A DNA stretch of 64,000 nucleotides from Isoetes taiwanensis (Eukaryota > Streptophyta > Lycopodiopsida > Isoetales > Isoetaceae): the NCBI GenBank assembly GCA_021234155.1, contig JAJEKV010000062.1, positions 1,530,602 through 1,594,601 on the forward strand, given 5' to 3'. Under the pieces are notes generated by a model, which did no database searches, was not told the DNA's origin, and saw only the letters and a program-made list of their open reading frames with translations. The position numbers and the translations under genes are program-made. This document shows, in pieces, positions 24,511 to 36,262 of this stretch (position 1 is the first letter of the stretch; each line of letters starts with the position of its first letter).

Positions 24511-24523
24511 TTCTCCCCACCTT
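24511..24523 (-). promoter_or_regulatory. Polypurine tract of element B
   Basis: The minus strand reads CAAGGTGGGGAGAA directly before the LTR. It is identical in core to the tract of element A at 49817-49830, and primes plus-strand synthesis in this class of elements. Confidence 0.85.
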
Positions 24524-25349
24524 GACTTGATCGTCCTCAAAGATCACGCCGCCTCCCCACCTTGGGTACCTGCATATCCTGCAATTACAACACTTACATA
24601 TCCAAATTATATTAATCACCCCAGGTAATTTTTATAGTTTACTGTAATTGTACTATGGTGAGAGGCTCTTCCGTCCTCTACTTCATTATCGACTATAACA
24701 AAATTAACGTCAATTATAGCTTTAAGGTTTTAACTAAAAAAACTTCCCGTCGCCTCCTCACAACACATTATGGCAAAATTATGCGTTGTGAGTTCTTGTA
24801 GCGCTACCCTCCTGCCGCTCGGTCCTTCTAGTTGCCTGCAGGATGTACGCTACGTTAGTATATATTTAATTATTATTATAAGGGTTGGTTGTAAGGGAAC
24901 CACCCATTAAATACAATTATATGGATGCAAGGCATATCTCTTCGGCATAGGAAGATTATGTTTCTCCCATCCTGGCCGAAAAGATAGCGCCTATGTGCCT
25001 ATATGCCGCTCATGCCTACACCTCTAGTTGCCCAGCGTGGAGGATATCCTTCCCGTATATGGGGCGTGAAGGATAGATTCCTCCTATCAAAGCATATATG
25101 GGGCTAAAGGTGCTTTTCCTATCAATGCATCTCTCAATGACCTCCTTTCTCTCGAGGTCGTCTACTTCCGTGGGACAGAAGTAGACTTCTAATCTACCTT
25201 CCACTCAAACAAGCGGAAACGCGGTCATGCCTACATTGACATTACACCACGCCCTAGAGAGCACCGTAGTGGTCTCATCATCGGTAACAACGCATGCAAC
25301 CCATGCCTAGCATAGGCTGCATGCGTAGATTAGCCTTAGCTACACATGC
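24524..25349 (-). other. 3' untranslated region of element B
   Basis: No gene. The part next to pol (about 24,950-25,340) matches the segment after pol in A (46,280-46,560), including a GGGGCGTGAAGGA / CATATATGGGGCTA pair. The rest is AT-rich and diverged. A second GGTGGGG copy near 24555 resembles the PPT. Confidence 0.6.
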
Positions 25350-28300
25350 TTAAATGCAAACCCAAATCGACATGCCTGAGCCGATTTCTTGGTTGCTGAT
25401 GTCGACTACTTCGGTGACGAGCTGACCCTTGCTTTGCTCCATAAACTCGGGGTATTGTTTCTTAAGATCTGACTCAAGTACCCACGTAGCGTCTTCCACT
25501 GGTAAGTGCTTCCACTTCACAAGGTATTGGAGGAATTTTGACCTTCTTGTCTTCTTATAAGATCTATTAAGAAGGACTTCCGGAACGATTTCAATATGCT
25601 CGTCCGTCATTTCTAAAAACTCGTTTGTCTCCAATATTTCCTCGGGGTTTGGGGTGTGCCTCTTTAGCAAACTTACGTGGAAAACCTTATGTATCTTAAG
25701 ATGTGCTGGCAAGTCCAACTTGTAGGATTGGTTACCTACTCTCTTCTCTATTCTGAAGGGTCCAGCCCATCTTGGAGCAAGCTTCTTGCAATTGCCGATG
25801 CGGAGCTTGGCCTGCTTGACTTTGATCTTCAACCATACTTTGTCTCCCACTTCAAATTCTCTTACCGTCCTATGCTGCTTTGGGCGATGCTTTTTCTTGC
25901 CGCTTCTTTCGCAAGGAGATATCCTCTCACTTCCTCCACCAAGTCTTGCATTTCCGAAAAGCATCCTGGCTGGGAGACTTCCACCTTGGACATGTGGTTG
26001 TGCCAAGTATCCGGGGTAAGACACCGATACCGTAATTAATCATAAAAGGACTCATCTGCGATGACTCCCCGCTTGGTCTTTGTTGTAGGCAAACTCTACT
26101 AGGTAGATGAAATCATCCCACTTGGATTGCTTGTTCCATACATAGCTTCTTAACATATCTTCGATGATCCTGTTTGTCCTCTCCGCCCGACCATCCGCTT
26201 TGGGGATGATATGCCGTGCTCATCAAAAGCTTAAATGCCCTGATGGTGGTGAATAGGTCCCGCCAAAAGGCACTCATAAACTTGGAGTCTCTATCCGAGA
26301 TTATCTCCCTTGGCATGCCATGGAGCCTAAAAATCTCCTTGACAAATAGGTTGGGCGTGTCTAATGTCAGATCGTTGTCCTGCACGGCACAAAGTGTGCC
26401 ATCTTTGACAACTTATCTACTACCACCATCAAGGCATCTTTGCCCCTTGCTGTTCTTGGGAGTCCTGTAATAAAATCCATACTTATCACCTCCCACTTAG
26501 CATTTGGCACGGGCAATGGTTCCAAGGCCCCTGGGATCCGGAGCTGTTCCGCTTTTGTCCGGGCCGGGCATATCCGCACTCTCTAATATATCTTGCTATT
26601 TCCTTCTTCATGCCGGGCCAATAATAATCGCTTCTAATCTTGAAATATGTCTTCATGAACCCCGCATGCCCCGCTATGGGACTATTGTGTGTATCATTCA
26701 AAATAAGCTTTTAACTTGCGTAAGATTTTGGTACACACAATTTGTTTTTATAATATAGCAAGTTCCCTTCCTTCTTATAGTGCCTGAACATCTCCCTTTC
26801 CTTGTCGGTCCTGGCCTCTTTGGAAAGGCTCGCCCAAACTTCCTTGAAGTCGAGGTCCGTCGGCAATGCTTCCTCAATCTTCTTGCCAAACTCACTTACA
26901 AGTGTTGATATGGCGTTACAATGAATTCTGGTTGCCAAGGGCTTCCTCGGAAAGGGCGCCCGAACCACATTGAGCTTCCCCGGCTTATAACTTATCTCAA
27001 AGTCATATTCTTCCAAGAATTCCATCCATCTCCTTTGCCTCAAATTAAGGAGCTGCCACAGTAAATATATATTGGAGGCTTTGATGATCCGTGGTCTAAC
27101 TGGAATTTTCTTCCCAATAAATAATGCCTCCAAATTTTAAAGCCCTTACTATAGCCGGGAGCTCCTAATCATGCATTGGGTGAGCCGCCGGGGCCGCTCA
27201 ACTTCTTGGAATCATAGGCTACTACCCTTTCCTCCCCGTGATGAGGATCTGCTACTGTCGCTATCCCGCTAGCATCTGTTGCTACAAGCTTATCTTTGGT
27301 CGGATCTGGCAAGACCAATCCGGGCGCCGTCGTCAAAGCTTCCTTTTAGCGTCTCAAATGCTTTCGGGCCTTGTTTTGCCAATGGGCTGCCCAATCTTTT
27401 ATCTTCCCACCTTTTGTGAGATCCATTAATGGCGGCTGCTACCTTGGCAAAATTCTTGACAAATCTTCTATAATAGCACGCTAGCCCTAGGAAGCTCCCC
27501 GACTTCATGCGTATTCTTTGGTGCCGCCAGCCGATCGGCTTCTATCTTCGCAGTGGTGCGTGGAAATGCCTTCGCGTGATCACGCGCCCCAAGTACTCCA
27601 CTCTTTTCCAAGGCGGCGGCACTTCGATAACCGCAAAGAGTTGATGCCTTCTTAACTTTTCAAGCACCTTCCTCAAGTGTTGGGCGTGCTCCTCCACGGA
27701 CTTCTTTGTAAACCAAGATATCGCCGAAGAAGACTATGATGAAGGAATCTAGAAATTCATGGAAGACGCCGTTCATTAATCTCATGAATGTTGTTGGTGC
27801 ATTAGACAATCCAAAGGGCATAATGTGGAACTCATAGTGCCCATATCTTGTCTGAACGCCGCCTTATGAATGTCTTCCTCCTTGATCCTAACTGGTGATA
27901 TCCCGATCCGAGATCTATTTTGAGAAGATCTTTGCTCCCCCCGCAATCGATCCATTAAGTCATCGACCTAGGCAAGGCATACTTATTTTTGATGGTGTGC
28001 TTATTTAACTGGCGGTAATCAATGCACATCCTAAGGCTCCCATCCTTCTTCTTCACAAAGAGAATAGGGCTCTCGAACGGGAGACACTAGGTCTTATGAA
28101 CCCTAAGTCTAGCAATTCTTGCAATCGCTTTTTAACTCTGTCAACTCCTCGGTTGACATCCTATAAGGTGCCTTGCTTGTAGGCTTGGCCCCGTGTTCAA
28201 GTGCTATTTCACACTCGACTCCTCTATAGGGCGGAAGCTGCTTAATCTCATCAGGGAACAAGTCGTGAAATTCCTCGATCAACTTTGCTATTGGCCTGGG

Positions 28301-28830
28301 AAGCTTGCTAGATTCTTTGATCTCTTTACTTCTCTCCCGCCTCTGATCTTGGAGCTCAAGCTTAAGGAGATAGGCCACCTGCTGCTTTCTTATGCACTTA
28401 AGCAATTTTTCGCTACTCATGCATTGCATGATTGGGGTTACTTCTTTACCTGTGATTTCGATGACTTTGCCCTCTGGCGTTGTTAAGGTCACCTTACGTT
28501 TCCCACAATCGATGATTGCTCCTGCTGGTCCAAGATATTCCATTCCAATAATGAGATCATACTTGCCTATATTCATGACTTCCGCTCCCAACGCAACATT
28601 AACACCTGGCAAGTCTACATTGAAGTTTATTCTCTTCCCCGCTGTATGCCTAATTGCTCCATTGGCTAACACCACCGGCCTCGGGCTTGACTTTAACGGC
28701 TTTAACTTCAACATGCTTACCATCCTAGGGGATGCAAAATTATGACCGCCTTCCGAGTCTATCAATACTATAAAGGATTTCTCTTGGGCTTTTCCGGCCG
28801 TTGAGATCACTTTTTTATCGACTTTTCTGC
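25350..28830 (-). pseudogene. pol: pol of element B: protease, RT, RNase H, integrase, chromodomain
   Basis: Collinear with the intact pol of A. The protease part (28810-28400) has the Asp-Ser active site in VLIDSEGGHNF and the conserved GKYDLIIGMEYL. RT lies at about 28100-27300, then RNase H, the integrase zinc-binding part near 26690 ([11 protein letters not shown]), and the core with MDFITGLP (26450) and [10 protein letters not shown] (26300). The GPF module and a chromodomain ([19 protein letters not shown], about 25500) end at about 25350. Frameshifts break it into at least ten pieces. A comparison with A shows that several fall on CAG sites (for example CAGTTGC read as CGATTGC). True decay cannot be separated from error here. 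Confidence 0.85.
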
Positions 28831-28869
28831 ATTCCTTGTATCAATAGCTGCAAAGATGTGACACTCACC

Positions 28870-30201
28870 ATGGATGTAATCCCGCTTCGGCCGCCGTCAA
28901 GGCGTCCGGATGGTGTCTCCCATCCCAGCTCGCCAATGCCGCGATTCATAATCGGGGGCGCTTGTTGGTCCTATGCTCGGCCTGGAAGCATCTCAAACAA
29001 AATGCTTCTCTATACATTCCGCTTCTTTTCCTTGGGAATGGATGCAGAAATTGCCTCACCGCTTGGGAGTAGTTAGACTTGGCTCCCTTGCTCCTTGAAG
29101 CTTACACCGCTTTTTCCCCCGCTTGCCACTACTTGTGTTGCCTTGCTTCCCATAATTTGAATTGTACTGCGTCTTGCTAGCTACTGGGCTTGCCGCCCTT
29201 GGGCTATAGCCCCCTGTGCTCTTCCCCTTATCCTGGAAATACTGCTGCCTTGAAGCCTGCTCTTGTGGACCTGTTCCTTGCAAACTTATGGCCTTTGCTT
29301 CTGCCTCTGACACAGACTTCGGGTTTATTGCCCTTACAAGCTTGCGGATCTCATCGTTCAAGCCTTCAATATAGCCTTCCACCGCATGCTTTTCACTCAA
29401 CTTTGGCACATAAAGCCTTAGTCTCATGAATTCCTCCGTGTATTTCTGGACTGATTTGTTGCCCTGTTGCAGCCTATAAAACTGCTGCATCATGTTGCAC
29501 TTATGTTCTCTTGGTACATAATGATGTTTGAACGCCTTGGCAAACTTCCTGAATTTGCAACTGTCCCTGCTCAGCCCATGTGCTTTGGCATACCCCTTCC
29601 ACCAAATTCTGGCTGCACCCTTGAGGTTTGCTGTTGCTACCCTGCCTTTGTCTTTATCTTTCATGCCATAGGCGTTGCCATACTCACTCATCTCATCCAG
29701 CCATGCCTCTGCTTCCATTCCGGATCTGTTTTCCCCTGAAAACTGCTCTAACTTTCTGGCTTTCCACACATTACTAAGGGCGGAGTCAACTTTCTTCGGT
29801 AGTCGATCGCGGATGCATCCCCCGACACGGTTTGATCTCGCCGGGGACCTCGTGCCTCTTCTTCCAGCTCTTCCGATGTCGAAGTTCAGATCCGAAGCTG
29901 GAGCTTGAGGATCCCGAGCTAGGAGATCTTCTCCTTCTCGCTTCTCTTCGCCGTTTGCTTTGCCAGGCGGTGGCGCTTTCAAGCAAGGGGACATTCGGTC
30001 CCCTCCCTCCCTGCTGCCCACCGCTAGCAATGCCCTTATGTCGTGGATGTCGGACCTGATTTGGGATAGCTCCTCCTCCGGTGTTACCAAGATCGAATTC
30101 TGGCGCCAAATTCCTCTACTGGAAGCGCCTTGGTGGGTACGCCCTTGTTCTCGTACTTTTGTGTTCATCAAGGTTTCTAGGTACTCTAGCTGCATGCACA
30201 T
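28870..30201 (-). CDS. gag: gag of element B
   Basis: A 381-codon open stretch (30201-29056) followed in another frame by a CCHC-type knuckle near 29000 (CLRCFQAEH...). Order: an N-terminal region with TPEEELSQIRSDIHDI, a charged linker, then the retrotransposon gag core (WKARKLEQFSGENRSGMEAEAWLDEM at about 170, split here only as landmarks WKARKLEQF and EAWLDEM; ARIWWKGYAKAH; KHHYVPREHKC). This is the capsid-like domain of gypsy elements. It matches A gag nearly residue for residue. The start at 30201 is the first Met of the open stretch. Confidence 0.85.
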
Positions 30202-30346
30202 TAGAGTACATTCTGATCATTAGTTCTTGTTTTGTGTGTTACGTTGTTTTACTTGTTTATACAATTTGAGGGAGCAATTATATACAAAAAAGAGATATAT
30301 ATTATATTCATATATAATAAGCTTTTACATGCAAATTAATAAACTT

Positions 30347-31867
30347 TTACTCTTCAAACTTCTTGAGGTAATCGTGGTGGTCCTCCAAAAATTTCTTCAC
30401 TTGGGCCGTACCTAATGATGTTAAGTTCCCGAGGATATTTGTTGACGCTCCTCCTTGGAGTAATTGCCTCCATGTCTTGAATTCTCCTATCCGATGTATA
30501 CGCAAATTGCCACCGCTTAATCGCTTCGCCGCCTATAAGGGATGGCGGTCGAAGATGGTCAATGCAATCGCTCTCTTGATCGGGACAACATGGTCGATAT
30601 TTGGAGGTAATCGCATGGTGTCCAAACCCCGAGAGGGCGATAAGCATAAAGACCCCTTCTTCACCTCTTGGGCTAAATTGGCGGTGAATAACCGCTATTC
30701 TTCCGGCCAATCCAAAGAAGAACGCGGGTGTAGTATCCGAAATTTTATCATGCCCCGCTTTCTTGGGCAGACGAGGAAGTTGCCCCGTGCCTTCCCGCCA
30801 AGTCATCCACCGGGTATCTCCTCTAGCTCTCGAAGTCTTGGTGCACCAGCCTCCTTAGGTTGATACCGCCTCCATGCCGCCTTCGGGATGGGTGTTGGCG
30901 AGCTCGGTAATAATGTTGATGTGGACTTGCCTTTGATGCCCATTTGTTCCTGGAATTGCCATGAACTCCTCCTCCCAGGGCAATTCCGTTTCGCCATCAT
31001 CTCGTGCGATGCCTGCGTAAGCCTCTATATCGATGATGACTCGGGGTGAAGGTCTTGGCTTCTCTTATGCCGATAGGAAGTCCCGGGCTTCTCGATCGAT
31101 GAAGTCGTCGAGATCCGCCTGCCGTCGTAGAAGGTGTAAAATCTCATCCACCCTAAGGCCTGCAATCGCATTAATCGTGGAAGATTCTTGATGTCGTGAA
31201 GGGTTAGATATGCCTCACCGCTATGAACACCGGGTGTCAAGCTTGTAATGCCCCGCCCGAGTGGTGGGGCTCTTCTTGTTGCTCATGATCCCTCTTCAAG
31301 CTTTGGATCTCATTGCTCGCTTGTTTGCCTCTCTGTTCTAGATCCAAGTCTTCTGGGTCTGATTCGTATTCATCCTCCTCCTCTTCTTCTTGCTCGTACT
31401 CGAGTCGCATCCGTTCCTCCTCTGCTGCGGCCATGGCTATGGGTTCAACTTCTAAAGGTCGCTGACCGAGGGTTCCCCTATCCGGGTTTGACCTCAAGAG
31501 ATAGAAAGATGGCTATACCTTAACAGATAGGAGAAGTACCTCCTCCTATTGACAGAGATGGACATATAGTTGGGAAGGCGGACTGCTTTATTCTCTAAGT
31601 ACTTATCTACATTTGGGATATCTTGTGGCTGACTTGAGGGGCGGTGTTAGGTGCAAAATACCCTACACAAGGTGGGAGTTCTACCAGAAAGGGTCCTATC
31701 TTGGCATGGAACTCAGACATGATGTTCTGGTAGAAGGGAGTGGCGTTGATGGTGGCCTCAATGTCAAGTTCCCTTCGGAAGACACTGAAGACAGATTCGA
31801 TGTCGCCTTCAACCAAGATGAGCCGCGGGCTGTACCATCGCTTGAATGAAGAAGTGGCCATAAGCAC
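30347..31867 (-). pseudogene. ORF2 of element B: acidic protein of unknown function
   Basis: Homologue of ORF2 in A, with the same start (MATSSFKRWYS versus MATESFISWYS). Shared landmarks in order: VFSVFRRELDIEATIN, PPCVGYFAP, an acidic block (EYEQEEEEEDEYESDPEDLD near 31400), LHDIKNLP, FQEQMGIKGKST, FSPRGEEGVFMLIALSGFG, and a C-terminal AQVKKFLEDHHDY-like end just before the stop at 30347. Several frameshifts interrupt it. No known domain recognised. The preserved landmarks in two independent copies argue that the protein is functional in the family. Confidence 0.75.
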
Positions 31868-31972
31868 CGAGGAGCTGGGGATGATGCATGATGCGTAGAA
31901 GCCGCCCTAAGGATCGGAGAAATCGGCTTGGAGCAGAGAGCGAGGTTGGAAGGTGCAAATGACACTTGGGTT

Positions 31973-31995
31973 CCCTTTATAGGCAAAACCCTAAT
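31973..31995 (-). promoter_or_regulatory. Putative internal promoter for ORF2 of B (telo-box plus TATA)
   Basis: On the minus strand TTAGGGTTT (31995-31986) is followed by CCTATAAAGGG (31981-31973), 105-115 nt before the ORF2 ATG at 31867. The order, telo-box then TATA, and the distance match the ORF2 promoter in A. Confidence 0.6.
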
Positions 31996-32143
31996 TTTGG
32001 GAAAATTTTAGGTTTACAATTCTCGACTTTTTCGAGGTCTAGAGGTATGATTTATAGGCTAACTGAGCTTGGAAATGCTCCTAAGGGTCCCTAAGCAATG
32101 ATTTTGGTTCGTCTAAGGACAACTTGGATCAATTCGGACGAGA

Positions 32144-32629
32144 CCACTCACACAGTGCGCCAGGGTGGGATCGGTTTGCAAACCGAACTGGTTGGGGCGC
32201 ACTCTGTGAGGGGTGGACTATTTGTTTAGGTCACTAATGATGCTAAACTAGAGAACTAAAGACATAATCCTCGATATCTCATCGAGATAGATAGGATTGA
32301 GCCTTTTACCGCCTTTATTTGGGCAAGTTGTGGTGGAGTTTGGGGTCCCACCACTCACACAAAGGCGCCAGGTGGGATCGGGTTTTGAACCCGAATGGTG
32401 CTGGGCGCACTCTGTGAGGGGTGGGGCTCCATTTGACTCGGCGTTGGCCAATTTGGACAGATTAGGGGTCAATTCCTACTAACTAGGATGAGTTAGGTCG
32501 AATAGTATAGCTACTTTCTGCATTTAGGCAAGATTTGGCACCAAACCATGCTCAACCACTCACACAAAGTGCGCCAGGGTAGGATCGGTTTGCAAACCGA
32601 ATGGGTCGGGCGCACTCTGTAAGGGGTGG
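32144..32629 (-). repeat. Three hairpin repeats between ORF1 and ORF2 of B
   Basis: Copies at 32144-32216, 32351-32424 and 32556-32629, each about 73 bp. The outer stem is CCACTCACACAGTGCGCC / GGCGCACTCTGTGAGGGGTGG-like. The inner stem is CGGTTT/AAACCG (copies 1 and 3) or a changed but still paired GGGTTTTGAACCC form (copy 2). Spacers between copies are unique, so this is a dispersed array and not a simple tandem repeat. They lie directly upstream of the ORF2 promoter. Confidence 0.85.
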
Positions 32630-32769
32630 GATCAAGATGCCTGGTTGGTTCCGAATTTTTGCTATTTCTAATTGTAGAATTCGCAATACACCCTATTTAA
32701 ACTTCGATTCGACTTATTTATTTATCAAAATTATAGACTTATACTAAAGAAAAGGTCATTTACAATAGT

Positions 32770-33945
32770 TCAGGGGCCCTCCTTCTTAATAAACTGAGCT
32801 AGTCTAATATCCTTGGGCATGCAAGTCACTCTCTTAGCGTGTTGAGCACACGCAACAGAGTCTTCGAAGTAGTGTACAATGTCTTTGCCCGACGCGCCTC
32901 AAAGGCGAAAGCAACATGTCGTCCGTGACCCGTTTGGATGGGTCGAACTCCTGCAAAATCTCCCTCGTTAAACGTGCAAAGGGGGCTCTGGGAATGAGGA
33001 AGCCATAGCTCTGCTGGAAGTGCTTGATTTCTTGGGCCGCCCTCGCGAATTTGGAGTCCGCCGGTCTTTTCATCGGCTTCTTCGGAGGGGTTGGCTGTTC
33101 CGGTGGCCTCTTCAACGTGTTCTTCTTCGTTGGCCGACCTCCCTCAATGGTCTTCACTCTGTGTTCTTCGTAGTATTTGGAGTATTCTTCATACATTTTC
33201 ATGTACGCAGTATACTCCTTAAGCTCCTTCCGGTACTGCAAGTCCCGCTTCAGCGCATAGGACTCCCTCTGCGGCCTTGGTTTCTTGGTCTTTGCATTAT
33301 TTGGGGTGCCGGCGACGGCCATTTAGGATAGAGGTGCATTGGCCACGGGGTCTTCTTCCTCAGGTATTGGGTTTGAAGGCCCGAAGTTTCTCTGGTTCGT
33401 GTCCTCCGCTCCCTCCTCGGTTGGTCGGACGAGGATGGGGCTTCTCGGGATCCGGCTCTGTATGGTTCTTTGCCCTTGTAGGTGTCTTCTTCTTCCCGGC
33501 TTCTCGCCCGGCACTTCAGGGTCCTTACCCTTCTCGCTCTCACCCTCTCCGCTCCTCTTTGCGCTTCCTCCTCTCTTCCCTCTTACGTTCCTTCTCCTCC
33601 CTCCTCTTTCTTGCTCTTCTTTTTCCCTCGGCCTTTCCGCCTTGGATTTCCTCGGCTTCGCCTTCTTCTCTTTCCCTCTTCTTCTTCTTGGTTCCTGCTG
33701 TGGTTCTGCCCGTTATCCCGAAGATCTCCCTCGGCGGCTCCCTCGGCTTGACTCGCCCGCGCGTCAGCCTCCCGGTCAAGGTTCTCCGATACACGATTTG
33801 CTCGCCGGGGTTAGGGTTAGGTGGTTCAACCGTGTGCCTCCTCTTCCCGATGTGCACTTGCCTCCGTCGGCCTTCGGACGGCTCGCTCCGGGCTCACATA
33901 ACCGGGTGGCATAACCTGCTTGGCAGTCTACGTTTTCCGTGCCAT
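32770..33945 (-). pseudogene. ORF1 of element B: histone H3/CENH3-like protein
   Basis: Homologue of ORF1 in A with the same overall length (about 391 codons). The ATG at 33945 opens MARKT-stop-TAKQ, an H3-tail-like start in which TAG stands where CAG is expected. A charged linker follows in several frames. The block YRKELKEYTAYMKMYEEYSK and EGGRPT...PPKKPMKR is shared with A. The histone fold starts at about 33070: EIKHFQQSYGFLIPRAPF, then LTREILQEFDP (helix 1). After a frameshift near 32905 the reading continues with [16 protein letters not shown] and [12 protein letters not shown], ending at 32770. HAKRVT..PKDI.LA is the helix 2/loop 2/helix 3 signature of H3. EIKHFQ and LIPRAPF are closer to centromeric H3 than to canonical H3. 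Confidence 0.85.
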
Positions 33946-34033
33946 GCTTTTGTTTGTCGGGTTTCGAGCTTTGGCGCCTGAAGATCGTCTTCTTGGGCGA
34001 GCTGTTCTCCGGGAAAGGTGGGGGTAAAATGGG

Positions 34034-34054
34034 AACCCTAATTTTGTATTTATA
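34034..34054 (-). promoter_or_regulatory. Putative internal promoter for ORF1 of B (TATA plus telo-box)
   Basis: The minus strand has TATAAATAC (34054-34046), then TTAGGGTT (34041-34034), about 105 nt before the ORF1 ATG. The order, TATA then TTAGGGTT, is the same as in A ORF1. Confidence 0.6.
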
Positions 34055-34167
34055 GGGAGGTGGAATTTAGGGTTGGGACCTGCAATTCATATGGGGAAAA
34101 AAACAACTAGGGCATTAGCTTAAGGTAACGAGGCATTCATTTGGGCTCACTATACTCCAAAACACCC

Positions 34168-34456
34168 ACCACTCACACAAGGCGCTTTGGGTCGATCGGA
34201 TTACCAACCGAATGGTCTTTGGCGACTCTATGAGGGGTCGATCAAGTTTCATGGCTATTTTACAATTTACAGGGAGTTTCTTAGTGTTATAATATACAAA
34301 CCTATCCAGAACTAAGGGAATAAGCCAAACTACACCATTATCTTAATTAATTGGGACACCTAACTAGGTCAATGGAGGTCAACCACTCACACAGTGCGCC
34401 TGGGCGGAATCGGTTTGCGAACCGAATGGTGCTGGGCGCACTCTGTGAGGGGTGGC
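34168..34456 (-). repeat. Two hairpin repeats upstream of ORF1 of B
   Basis: Copies at 34383-34456 (clean) and 34168-34240 (degraded, with GGCGCTTTGG in place of GTGCGCCTGG). Same outer and inner stems as the three copies downstream of ORF1. Confidence 0.85.
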
Positions 34457-34645
34457 CTATTTTTTTGGCAATTTAGGTTGGGAAAGATGCTACACTTCAC
34501 TAGCAATCTATCATGGAGCTAAAATCTACCCAAAAATTGGAAATTTTCCCAATTGCTCGAAGCTCTTGCTTGGGTGGCTATACCCCAAGACTCGAATCCA
34601 CCGGAGTCCTAAAGGGAAAATGGCGGTGCTTTCGATCTTGGATGC

Positions 34646-34665
34646 CAAGATCATGCTCGATACCA
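34646..34665 (-). promoter_or_regulatory. Primer-binding site of element B
   Basis: The minus strand reads TGGTATCGAGCATGATCTTG, one base inside the 5' LTR. It fits the initiator-Met tRNA site with AG missing (TGGTATC[AG]AGC...). Confidence 0.7.
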
Positions 34666-34666
34666 C

Positions 34667-36261
34667 TGTGGGCGTCCCCTACTCCTTATAACGATGCCCG
34701 CATCATCTTTCGAAGGAGGAGCATTCCCCGGCACCGCCTCGGCGGGGGCCATCCACCTGACTCCACTCCCATGGGGGCAGAGCCAGCAAGGGAAGAGTGG
34801 ATGTGTCATTCATCCGTCTTCCATCGGATCGACCTATCTGCGGAAGCGTAACAAACAAACGTGAGCACAACTAATAATATACAACATATTCACCATAACA
34901 ATAGCAACATCACAGAGTCAGCAATACCTTCATAACAATAATACAAAGGGAAGGTCCTACCCGTGCCTCGACTCAAGGGGATGACTGGACGGCTAGGCCT
35001 CGAGTGAGTTGGGAGGCATTTAATTCATGGCAATGGATTTGGCTGGCATAGAACATGGCTTAGGGTAGTCCACTCCATCCGCCCCTCCCGTGCACACTTT
35101 GCAGAGTAGGCTGAAAAGTGTTGGGACTTGGCCGAGCTCTTAGGGTGAATAGCCGAGGGGCTACCACTGGCCGGGTTGCATCTCCCCAACCCCGATGAGG
35201 CGGGAAGAGAGCTGCCTCTCCTCCAGAGGTATCCATGCTCATCGCAGCGGCTAGAGGGCCAACGCCCCTTATTCGACTTGAACTCACTGGAAGGTCATAT
35301 CCACCACCCCACGAGTGTCGAGCTCATGCCTTGCCCACACGCAGTGGCAAGCCATTAAGCCTAGCCAGCAAAGACCCCCGATAGGCTTTACTACCAGAGG
35401 GGTCAGTCCGCGATGAGACAAGTTCCTCCTTATCAACCGGCCTTGCCCCTTCACCCACAGCCAGGTGGGCTCAGGCTCGTGGCGGGCGCATTTACGTGGG
35501 AACTAAGGTGCTATGCTAGGAGCATCTTCTACACGACCTTTAGGTCTCTACCCCCTTTAACAACAAGGAGATCATAGAGTGGAATACATGCAATATCACA
35601 GAACAGAGATAGAGAATCATATCAATCTATCTACTTAACATCCAATGTTAGGTTCATTCGTTAGAGTCTCAGATCTAGGAATCTACAAGGCTTCCAGAGA
35701 TGATCTAACATACTAACCCGGCATATTGCCATGCCTAAAGACGGTTTTGCACAATAGAACAACTAGATACCTGCTCCTTGGCTTGCTCCTGATCCTTGGA
35801 AGGCGTCCATGCTCCTGATCTTGCCGAAGACAGCTGCTACTCAGCAACCTGTTGTGCAAATCCGACTTTTCGAACTCGGGCAATGCGATTTCGAAGCCTT
35901 ACCTTGGCGAATTGGCCCAGGAAAGCCCTAATTGCGAATGAGGAAAGGAAGCTCTAGAAAACCCTAATTGGCAAAGTGAAAGGAGAGCTAGGGTCTAGGG
36001 TTTTAGCCCTTATATAGACCCTATCTAGGTTAGGGCATCCATATGGGCAAATGGCTTTAGGCCATTTGGAAATGGATGAACAAGGAACCTTTTGTTGTGT
36101 ATGTTTAATTACATACCCAACATCCAAGGTTGCCCCCTAGGTGCAACCTTTAGCTCCTAGGTGCAACGTTGTCCTACTCTCAAGTACATGTCACTTGTGA
36201 CATGTACGTGTGACGGCATTATAATATAATGATTGGGTATATTATTTTGCCGAACGCCACG
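34667..36261 (-). repeat. 5' LTR of element B
   Basis: About 1.6 kb, pairing with 22907-24510. Its outer end (36261) is poorly preserved: the fold-back module reads CGTTCGGCAAAATAATAT where the partner LTR has CGTTCCAGCATAATAT. Confidence 0.85.
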
Positions 36262-36262
36262 A

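Larger units (their letters stand above)
22907..36261 (-). mobile_element. Chromovirus B, minus orientation, inserted in the 5' LTR of A
   Basis: Same layout as A on the minus strand: 5' LTR (36261-34667), PBS (34665-34646), hairpins, H3-like ORF1, hairpins, ORF2, gag, pol, PPT (24523-24511), 3' LTR (24510-22907). GGGAA flanks it on both sides (22901-22905, 36263-36267) as a likely target duplication. The exact outer bases are blurred by sequence disagreement. All frames are broken by many small indels, a large share of them at CAG/CTG sites. It lacks the ~2.8-kb Helitron present in the 3' region of A. Confidence 0.9.

Noticed and set aside
33277-33981. Long plus-strand open frames (up to 234 codons) opposite ORF1 of B
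   Set aside because: They are antisense shadows of the purine-rich H3-like gene; the composition is Ser/Leu/Pro/Phe-rich, with no conserved counterpart opposite A.
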